Of a stretch of DNA of 32,154 nt, positions 23,825-32,154 are shown in pieces. A program made the translations under genes and the position numbers. Every line of letters begins with the position of its first letter. Position 1 is the stretch's first letter. The DNA lies in the NCBI RefSeq assembly GCF_015356865.1, contig NZ_JAAFZA010000111.1, positions 1 through 32,154 of the forward strand. The letters are read 5' to 3'. The stretch comes from Catenulispora pinisilvae. Its GTDB lineage: Bacteria; Actinomycetota; Actinomycetes; Streptomycetales; Catenulisporaceae. The notes under the pieces were generated by a model. The model was not told the origin of the DNA. It saw nothing but the letters and a program-made list of their open reading frames with translations, and did no database searches.

Positions 23825-24703
23825 ATGGAGATCGGTCTTGTCGGCCTGGGCAAGATGGGCGGCAACATGCGCGAGCGCATCCGCCGCGCCGGGCACACGG
23901 TCGTCGGCTACGACCGCGACCCCAAGCTGGCCGACGTCGGCTCGCTGAAGGAGCTGGTCGAGGCGCTGCCGGCGCCGCGCGCGGTCTGGATCATGGTCCC
24001 GGCCGGCGAGGCCACCGACGCCACCGTTCGCGAGCTGGCCGATCTGCTGGACGCCGGTGACATGGTGATCGACGGCGGCAACTCGCGCTGGACCGAGGAC
24101 GTCAAGCACGGCGAGCTGCTGAAGACCAAGGACATCTCCTTCGTCGACGCCGGCGTCTCCGGCGGCGTCTGGGGCCTGCAGAACGGCTACGCCCTGATGG
24201 TCGGCGGCGAGGACGCGGACATCGCGCGGGTGCAGCCGGTCTTCGACGCGCTCAAGCCCGAGGGCGACAGCGGTTTCGTGCACGCCGGCGGGATCGGTGC
24301 CGGCCACTTCTCGAAGATGGTCCACAACGGCATCGAGTACGGCATCATGCAGTCCTACGCCGAGGGCTGGGAGCTGCTGGAGTCGGCCCCGAACGTGACC
24401 AACGTGCGCGAGGTCTTCCGCTCCTGGCAGGAGGGCACCGTCATCCGCTCCTGGCTGCTGGACCTGCTGGTCCGCGCGCTGGACGACGACGAGCACCTGT
24501 CCGGCATCCGCGGCTACGCCGACGACTCCGGCGAGGGCCGCTGGACCGTGGAGGCCGGTATCGACCTGGCCGTGCCGACCCCGGCCATCACCGCCTCGCT
24601 GTACGCGCGCTTCAGCTCGCGGCAGGAGGACTCCCCGCAGATGAAGGCCGTCGCGGCGCTGCGTAACCAGTTCGGCGGCCACGCCGTGCAGAAGGAGAGT
24701 TAG
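23825..24703 (+). CDS. gnd: 6-phosphogluconate dehydrogenase (decarboxylating), short form
   Basis: This enzyme oxidises and decarboxylates 6-phosphogluconate to ribulose 5-phosphate in the pentose phosphate pathway. The 292-residue protein is the short class, with the nucleotide motif GLVGLGKMGGNM (residues 4-15), MVIDGGNSRWTED, the catalytic DAGVSGGVWGLQNGYALMVGG segment and GAGHFSKMVHNGIEYGIMQ, whose Lys is the catalytic one. Tyr and Asp-Arg (GYDRDP) after the second strand leave cofactor preference open; the short class is often NAD-dependent. The ATG at 23825 follows a purine-rich GGGGAAG. Its place between dnaN and recF is a Streptomyces-type feature. Confidence 0.94.
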   Translation: MEIGLVGLGKMGGNMRERIRRAGHTVVGYDRDPKLADVGSLKELVEALPAPRAVWIMVPAGEATDATVRELADLLDAGDMVIDGGNSRWTEDVKHGELLKTKDISFVDAGVSGGVWGLQNGYALMVGGEDADIARVQPVFDALKPEGDSGFVHAGGIGAGHFSKMVHNGIEYGIMQSYAEGWELLESAPNVTNVREVFRSWQEGTVIRSWLLDLLVRALDDDEHLSGIRGYADDSGEGRWTVEAGIDLAVPTPAITASLYARFSSRQEDSPQMKAVAALRNQFGGHAVQKES

Positions 24704-24712
24704 GACCTTCCA

Positions 24713-25876
24713 GTGCGGGTCACGCATCTGTCGCTGGCGGACTTCCGCTCGTACGCCTCCCTGGAGATCGCGCTCCAGGGAGGCGTCACCGCGTTCGTCG
24801 GGCCCAACGGGCAGGGGAAGACCAACCTGGTCGAGGCGATCGGCTACATCGCCACCCTGGACAGCCACCGGGTGGCCACCGACCAGCCGCTCGTGCGGTT
24901 CGGTGCGCCGCGCGCCATAGTGCGGGCGAACGTGGAGCGCGAAGGCCGTACACAGCTTGTGGAAATCGAGCTGAACCCGGGCGGGGCGAACCGGGCGCGG
25001 CTGAACCGCAACCCGGTGCCGCGGCCCCGCGAAGTCCTCGGCGTGCTGCGCACGGTGCTGTTCGCCCCGGAAGACCTCGCGCTGGTGAAGGGCGACCCCG
25101 GGGAACGCCGCCGGTTCCTGGACGAGCTGTTGGTCGCGCGCTGGCCGCGGTACGCCGGGGTCCGCGCGGACTATGACCGGGTGTTGAAGCAGCGGAACAC
25201 TTTGCTGCGCACGGCCGCGATGGCCCGGCGTAACAAGACCTCCGGCCCCAACCTCACGACCCTCGACGCGTGGGACCACCACCTGGCCAAGGTCGGAGGG
25301 GAACTGGTCGGTGCGAGGCTGGCCCTGATCTCGGCGTTGTCCCCACTTGTGGACAAGTGTTACGCCGAGATCGCCGAGGGCGGCGCGACCCGGATCGGTT
25401 ACCGCTCAACGCTTTCCCCGGAACCCGACCCGGCTGTCGATGTCCTCACGGAACAGTTCTTGGCGGCCCTCGGCCAGGCCCGCGCTAACGAATTGGACCG
25501 CGGTATCACCCTGGTCGGCCCGCATCGCGACGAGATGGTGCTGGAGCTGACCTCCTCTGCCGGGGAGGCCGGGCTCTCCGCGGGTCTGATGCCCGCCCGC
25601 GGCTACGCGAGCCACGGCGAGTCCTGGTCATACGCGCTGGCATTACGTTTGGCCGCCTACGATCTGCTGCGTTCGGACGGCTCAGAAGGCGGCGAGCCGG
25701 TCCTGATCCTCGACGACGTCTTCGCCGAACTCGACGCCAAGCGCCGCCGGCGGCTGGCCGAACGGGTCTCCGGTGCCGACCAGGTGCTCATCACCGCCGC
25801 GGTGGACGCCGACGTGCCGGAGCAGCTGATCGGCCAGAAGTTCGCGGTGGCCGGGGGATTGGTGAGTGCGGCGTGA
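24713..25876 (+). CDS. recF: DNA replication and repair protein RecF
   Basis: RecF is an SMC-like ATPase that helps load RecA at gaps. The 387-residue protein has [14 protein letters not shown], Walker [20 protein letters not shown] (about 29-47), the RecF segment [25 protein letters not shown], the ABC signature-like [20 protein letters not shown], and Walker B with D-loop [13 protein letters not shown]. The GTG start is set by AGGA (24702-24705), which overlaps the gnd stop codon. A perfect DnaA box (TGTGGACAA, 25348-25356) sits inside the gene. Confidence 0.96.
   Translation: MRVTHLSLADFRSYASLEIALQGGVTAFVGPNGQGKTNLVEAIGYIATLDSHRVATDQPLVRFGAPRAIVRANVEREGRTQLVEIELNPGGANRARLNRNPVPRPREVLGVLRTVLFAPEDLALVKGDPGERRRFLDELLVARWPRYAGVRADYDRVLKQRNTLLRTAAMARRNKTSGPNLTTLDAWDHHLAKVGGELVGARLALISALSPLVDKCYAEIAEGGATRIGYRSTLSPEPDPAVDVLTEQFLAALGQARANELDRGITLVGPHRDEMVLELTSSAGEAGLSAGLMPARGYASHGESWSYALALRLAAYDLLRSDGSEGGEPVLILDDVFAELDAKRRRRLAERVSGADQVLITAAVDADVPEQLIGQKFAVAGGLVSAA
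25348..25356 (-). promoter_or_regulatory. DnaA box inside recF
   Basis: TGTGGACAA (complement of TTGTCCACA, the perfect high-GC consensus) lies within the longer palindrome-like CTTGTGGACAAG. A weaker TTGTCCCCA lies beside it at 25338-25346. Confidence 0.5.
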
Positions 25877-26382
25877 ATCCACAGCCTGTGGACAACGGTT
25901 CCGGCGCTGATGAGGCCAAGGGTTCCGGCATGGATCTGGCCCGTGCCGCGCTCACGGCCGCGCGGGCCCGCGGCAAGGAAGGCGGCGGGTGGAACGGCAA
26001 TCGCCGACGTAACAACAACCCGGGCCAGCGTTCCGGATCCGGCCCAGACGAACGTGATCCGCAACTGCTCTCCTCGGCGCTCCCCAGAATGATCGAGGAC
26101 CGCGGCTGGAGCGTTCCGGCGGCGGTCGGCGGCGTCATGGGCCGCTGGGGCGACATCGTGGGCAGCCACATCGCCGCGCACTGCACCCCGCTGGAGTTCA
26201 ACGACGGCATCCTGACCGTCCGCACCGATTCGGCGGCCTGGGCCACGGAACTGCGGATGCTCGCCCCCCAGCTGCTCGCGAAACTCAATGCCGAACTGGG
26301 GACGTCGCGGGCGAGCCATGGCGGCCGGGAAGCCGCCGGGGCGATCTCGAGCCTGAAAGTGGTCGGGCCGGGCGGCCGGTGA
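25873..26382 (+). CDS. dciA: DciA family protein (DUF721)
   Basis: DciA proteins interact with the replicative helicase DnaB and support replication initiation in bacteria without DnaC or DnaI loaders. The 169-residue protein has a low-complexity N-terminus (1-60, rich in Arg, Asn and Gly) and a DUF721 domain (about 65-165) with [29 protein letters not shown] and [21 protein letters not shown]. The GTG overlaps the recF stop (GTGA, 25873-25876). A perfect DnaA box (TGTGGACAA, 25887-25895) lies in its first codons. Confidence 0.92.
   Translation: MNPQPVDNGSGADEAKGSGMDLARAALTAARARGKEGGGWNGNRRRNNNPGQRSGSGPDERDPQLLSSALPRMIEDRGWSVPAAVGGVMGRWGDIVGSHIAAHCTPLEFNDGILTVRTDSAAWATELRMLAPQLLAKLNAELGTSRASHGGREAAGAISSLKVVGPGGR
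25887..25895 (-). promoter_or_regulatory. DnaA box at the start of dciA
   Basis: A perfect TGTGGACAA occurs in codons 5-8 of dciA, just after a facing partial box (ATCCACA, 25878-25884). It may bind DnaA and modulate recF-dciA expression or titrate the initiator. Confidence 0.5.
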
Positions 26383-28826
<2,444 letters not shown>

Positions 28827-28893
28827 GTCCACACCCGTCCACGAACAAACCTGACGAGAGCACCACCTCTCCTTGACAGCGAAGGATTGAGAT

Positions 28894-31545
28894 TTGAGCA
28901 CGGAGACTGTGGACGAGATGCCGCAGGGAGACCGGATCGATCCGGTCGACCTCCAGACGGAGATGCAGCGCTCGTACCTCGACTACGCGATGAGCGTGAT
29001 CGTCGGTCGCGCGCTGCCGGACGTCCGCGACGGCTTGAAGCCGGTGCACCGCCGGGTGCTGTACGCGATGTACGACGGCGGCTACCGGCCCGACCGCGGC
29101 TACTACAAGTGCGCCCGCGTCGTCGGTGAAGTCATGGGTATCTACCACCCGCACGGCGACTCGCCGATCTACGACACCCTGGTGCGCCTGGCCCAGCCCT
29201 GGTCGCTGCGGATGGTGCTGGTCGACGGCAACGGCAACTTCGGCTCCCCGGGCAACGACCCGGCCGCGGCCATGCGCTACACCGAGTGCAAGATGGCGCC
29301 GCTGTCGATGGAGATGGTGCGGGACATCGACGAGGACACCGTCGACTTCCGCCCCAACTACGACGGCCGCTCCGCCGAGCCGGTGGTGTTGCCCGCGCGG
29401 TTCCCGAACCTGTTGGTGAACGGCTCGACCGGTATCGCGGTCGGCATGGCGACCAACATCCCGAGCCACAACCTGCGCGAGGTCAACGACGGCGTCCAGT
29501 GGTTCCTGCAGAACCCCGAGGCGAACAACGAGGAACTGCTGGAAGCGCTCATCGAGCGGATCAAGGGCCCGGACTTCCCGACCGGCGCGCTGATCGTCGG
29601 CCGCCGCGGCATCGAGGACGCCTACCGGACCGGCCGCGGCTCGATCACCATGCGCGCGGTGGTCAACACCGAGGAGATCAACGGGCGGATGTGCCTGGTG
29701 GTCACCGAGCTGCCCTACCAGGTGAACCCGGACAACCTGGCGCTGAAGATCGCCGAGCTGGTGAAGGACGGCAAGGTCGCCGGCATCGCCGACGTACGTG
29801 ACGAGTCGTCCTCCCGGACCGGCCAGCGCCTGGTGATCGTGCTCAAGCGGGACGCGGTCGCCAAGGTCGTGCTGAACAACCTGTACAAGCACACGCAGCT
29901 GCAGGACTCCTTCGGCGCCAACATGCTGGCGCTGGTCGACGACGTGCCGCGCACGCTGTCGCTGGACGCCTTCATCCGGCACTGGGTCGTGCACCAGATC
30001 GACGTGATCGTGCGCCGCACCCGGTTCCGGCTGCGCAAGGCCCAGGAACGCGCGCACATCCTGGTCGGCCTGCTCAAGGCGCTGGACGCGATCGACGAGG
30101 TGGTGGCGCTGATCCGCCGCTCCCCCACGGTCGACGAAGCCCGAACCGGCCTGATCGAGCTGCTCACGATCGACGAGGTCCAGGCCAACGCGATCCTGGA
30201 GATGCAGCTGCGCCGGCTGGCCGCCCTGGAGCGGCAGAAGATCGAGGCCGAGCACAACGAGCTGATGGCCAAGATCGCGGACTACAACTCGATCCTGGAG
30301 TCGCCGGAGCGGCAGCGGCGGATCGTCTCGGAGGAGCTGCAGGCGATCGCCGACAAGTACGGCGACGAGCGGCGTTCGCAGCTGGTGCCCTACGAGGGCG
30401 ACATGTCCATCGAGGACCTGATCCCCGAGGAGGACGTGGTCGTCACGATCACCCGCGGCGGCTACACCCGGCGGACCAAGACCGACCTCTACCGCTCGCA
30501 GAAGCGCGGCGGCAAGGGCGTCAAGGGCGCGCAGCTGAAGCAGGACGACATCGTCGACCACTTCTTCGTCACCACCACGCACCACTGGCTGCTGTTCTTC
30601 ACGAACAAGGGCCGGGTGTACCGGGCCAAGGCGCACGAGCTGCCGGACACCGCCCGCGACGCGCGCGGGCAGCACGTGGCGAACCTGCTGGCCTTCCTGC
30701 CGGACGAGAAGATCGCCCAGGTGCTGGACCTGCGGGACTACGAGCAGACGCCGTATCTGGTGCTGGCCACCAAGAACGGCCTGATCAAGAAGACCCCGCT
30801 GCGCGACTACGACTCGCCGCGCACGGCCGGCGTCATCGCCATCAACCTGCGCGAGGACGACGAGCTGATCGCCGCCGAGCTGGTCTCCGCCGAGAGTGAC
30901 CTGCTGCTGGTCTCCAAGCAGGCGCAGGGGCTGCGGTTCACCGCGACCGACGAGGCGCTGCGGCCGATGGGCCGGGCCACCTCGGGCGTGATCGGGATGC
31001 GCTTCCGCGAGGACGACGAACTGCTGTCGATGGACGTGGTCCGGCCGGACACCTTCCTGTTCACCGCGACCTCCGGCGGCTACGGCAAGCGGACGCCGGT
31101 GGACATGTTCCCGCTGCGCGGCCGCGGCGGCCTGGGCGTCATCGCCGCCAAGACCGTCGACGAGCGCGGCGGCCTGGTCGGCGCCACGATCGTGGACGAG
31201 GGCGACGAGGTCATGGCGATCACGCTGTCCGGCGGTGTGATCCGGACCCGGGTCTCCGAGGTGCGGCCGACGTCCCGGGACACCATGGGCGTGCGGGTGA
31301 TCAACCTCAGCAAGGGGGACACGGTGCTCGCGATCGCGCGCAACGCGGACCCGGTCGAGGACGAGATCGAGGGCGAGGCCGACGGCGAGGTCGGCGAGGA
31401 GCTGGCGAGCGGCGAAGGCGTGATCGTCGCGGCTGACGTGACCGACGCGACCGACGTGGCCGCGGGCTCGGGCGAGTCGGAGAACTCGGAAGGTGGCGAG
31501 GGCTCGGACGGTGCCGAAGGCTCGGAGGGCTCCGACGAGGAGTGA
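28894..31545 (+). CDS. gyrA: DNA gyrase subunit A
   Basis: GyrA cuts and rejoins DNA and wraps it. The 883-residue protein has the winged-helix domain with [23 protein letters not shown], the quinolone-binding region [18 protein letters not shown], the catalytic tyrosine in [10 protein letters not shown], and the C-terminal beta-pinwheel including the GyrA box within [12 protein letters not shown]. The Ser and Asp of GDSPIYD are the quinolone-sensitive residues. The last ~60 residues are an acidic Glu/Asp/Gly/Ser tail. The TTG start has GAAGGA seven bases upstream. Confidence 0.97.
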   Translation: MSTETVDEMPQGDRIDPVDLQTEMQRSYLDYAMSVIVGRALPDVRDGLKPVHRRVLYAMYDGGYRPDRGYYKCARVVGEVMGIYHPHGDSPIYDTLVRLAQPWSLRMVLVDGNGNFGSPGNDPAAAMRYTECKMAPLSMEMVRDIDEDTVDFRPNYDGRSAEPVVLPARFPNLLVNGSTGIAVGMATNIPSHNLREVNDGVQWFLQNPEANNEELLEALIERIKGPDFPTGALIVGRRGIEDAYRTGRGSITMRAVVNTEEINGRMCLVVTELPYQVNPDNLALKIAELVKDGKVAGIADVRDESSSRTGQRLVIVLKRDAVAKVVLNNLYKHTQLQDSFGANMLALVDDVPRTLSLDAFIRHWVVHQIDVIVRRTRFRLRKAQERAHILVGLLKALDAIDEVVALIRRSPTVDEARTGLIELLTIDEVQANAILEMQLRRLAALERQKIEAEHNELMAKIADYNSILESPERQRRIVSEELQAIADKYGDERRSQLVPYEGDMSIEDLIPEEDVVVTITRGGYTRRTKTDLYRSQKRGGKGVKGAQLKQDDIVDHFFVTTTHHWLLFFTNKGRVYRAKAHELPDTARDARGQHVANLLAFLPDEKIAQVLDLRDYEQTPYLVLATKNGLIKKTPLRDYDSPRTAGVIAINLREDDELIAAELVSAESDLLLVSKQAQGLRFTATDEALRPMGRATSGVIGMRFREDDELLSMDVVRPDTFLFTATSGGYGKRTPVDMFPLRGRGGLGVIAAKTVDERGGLVGATIVDEGDEVMAITLSGGVIRTRVSEVRPTSRDTMGVRVINLSKGDTVLAIARNADPVEDEIEGEADGEVGEELASGEGVIVAADVTDATDVAAGSGESENSEGGEGSDGAEGSEGSDEE

Positions 31546-31555
31546 CCGACTGAGG

Positions 31556-31612
31556 CGAAACGCAGGGCGGCGGCATCGGTGCGGGAGCACCGGGCCGCCG
31601 CTCGGCGTTTCG
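31556..31612 (+). terminator. Nested hairpin after gyrA
   Basis: Three nested perfect stems, CGAAACGC (31556-31563) with 31605-31612, GCGGCGGC (31567-31574) with 31594-31601, and CGGTGC (31577-31582) with 31587-31592, form one long hairpin eleven bases after the gyrA stop. There is no strong T-run, but its stability makes a terminator likely. Confidence 0.7.
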
Positions 31613-31795
31613 GCTTGTGGCAGATGGGTGACGCCCGTTCGGCGGTCCCGGGTAGGCCGCGGCGACGCGCCAGTTCCGCTGCGTGTCCGGTTATGCGCAT
31701 GGAGCAGCGTTGAGGTCCGTCGAACATACGGTCCCCGCTACGGAAAATGGCGGGGCCGGGGAGACCTACAAGGATTAGGACGGTAGCTTGGCCGG

Positions 31796-32154
31796 GTGAG
31801 TAGCGAGACGACGACCGATCCCAGCCGCGGAACCGACCCCGACGGCGTCGGTGGCGGGGCCCGCGCTTATGGGCCCGGCCCCGGCGCCGCTTCCGTTTCC
31901 GACGCCGTGCCGCCCGGGGCGCATCGCCAGGCTCCGCCGCCGAACCAGCCGCCGCCCGGCTACCGGCCGCCGCAGGGCGGACGAGGCCCGGCGGGCCAGG
32001 GCCAGGGCTACGGTCCGGCCGGTTCTGGCGTTCCCGGTGGCCAGGGGGCCCACGCCCCGCAGGCCGCGCCCATGGCGCCCAACGGCCCCGGTGCTTCCGG
32101 CCCGTACCTGCCTCCCGGCGCGCCGGGCATGGCCATGCCCGGCCCATCCCACGC
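31796..32154 (+). CDS. Pro/Gly-rich ORF, 3' end outside the window; probably the post-gyrA DUF3566 membrane protein
   Basis: From the GTG at 31796 the frame is open to the end of the window (119 codons). The visible part begins SSETTTDPSRGTDPDG and is then a Pro/Gly/Ala/Gln-rich disordered stretch (PPPNQPPPGYRPPQGG). No domain is visible. In actinobacteria the gene after gyrA usually encodes a protein with such an N-terminus and a C-terminal DUF3566 membrane domain, so identity is inferred from position. No clear ribosome site precedes the start. Confidence 0.65.
   Translation, partial: MSSETTTDPSRGTDPDGVGGGARAYGPGPGAASVSDAVPPGAHRQAPPPNQPPPGYRPPQGGRGPAGQGQGYGPAGSGVPGGQGAHAPQAAPMAPNGPGASGPYLPPGAPGMAMPGPSH

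Noticed and set aside
31546..31795. tRNA genes after gyrA, common in actinobacteria
   Set aside because: No cloverleaf or conserved tRNA arm could be found before the window ends.

Overview
The window is the replication-origin region of a high-GC actinomycete chromosome. The gene order murJ, sigM, anti-sigma, trxB, trxA, cwlM-type amidase // parB-parA-rsmG-jag-yidC-yidD-rnpA-rpmH // dnaA-oriC-dnaN-gnd-recF-dciA-gyrB-gyrA matches the conserved actinobacterial oriC neighbourhood. gnd between dnaN and recF is a Streptomyces-like arrangement. The Kam-type 16S rRNA methyltransferase resembles the enzyme I recall from Catenulispora acidiphila, so Catenulispora or a close relative is my best guess. 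That is inference from memory, not a search result.

Layout. Positions 1-8624 run rightward and hold envelope and stress functions: the lipid II flippase MurJ (5' end outside the window), a membrane-anchored pseudokinase that in mycobacteria is fused to MurJ, the ECF sigma factor SigM with its zinc anti-sigma factor, thioredoxin reductase and thioredoxin behind a SigR-type promoter, and a zinc amidase of CwlM architecture. Positions 8755-13260 are the accessory part. They hold a DUF371 protein with a truncated RsmI-like half, translationally coupled to a 16S rRNA A1408 methyltransferase, then a PLP aminotransferase and a D-Ala-D-Ala ligase-like ATP-grasp protein. Positions 13669-19666 are a leftward operon for ribosomal protein L34, RNase P protein, membrane insertion (YidD, YidC, Jag), RsmG and the ParAB segregation system. 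Positions 20127-31545 run rightward: dnaA, oriC, dnaN, gnd, recF, dciA, gyrB, gyrA. The window ends inside a Pro/Gly-rich ORF that is probably the usual post-gyrA membrane protein.

The strongest structural signal is a set of 21 identical 14-bp ParB sites between 6960 and 16356. All are the same asymmetric one-base variant of the canonical palindrome. Several are paired into long perfect inverted repeats, and four lie inside coding sequence, where they encode VSRET peptides in linkers of the DUF371 protein and of ParB itself. oriC (about 22083-22319) carries at least nine DnaA boxes and a tandem-box, GC-cluster, TAC-repeat element like the basal unwinding system of Bacillus subtilis. The most novel gene content is the coupled DUF371/RsmI-like plus Kam pair, which may act on the ribosomal decoding site.
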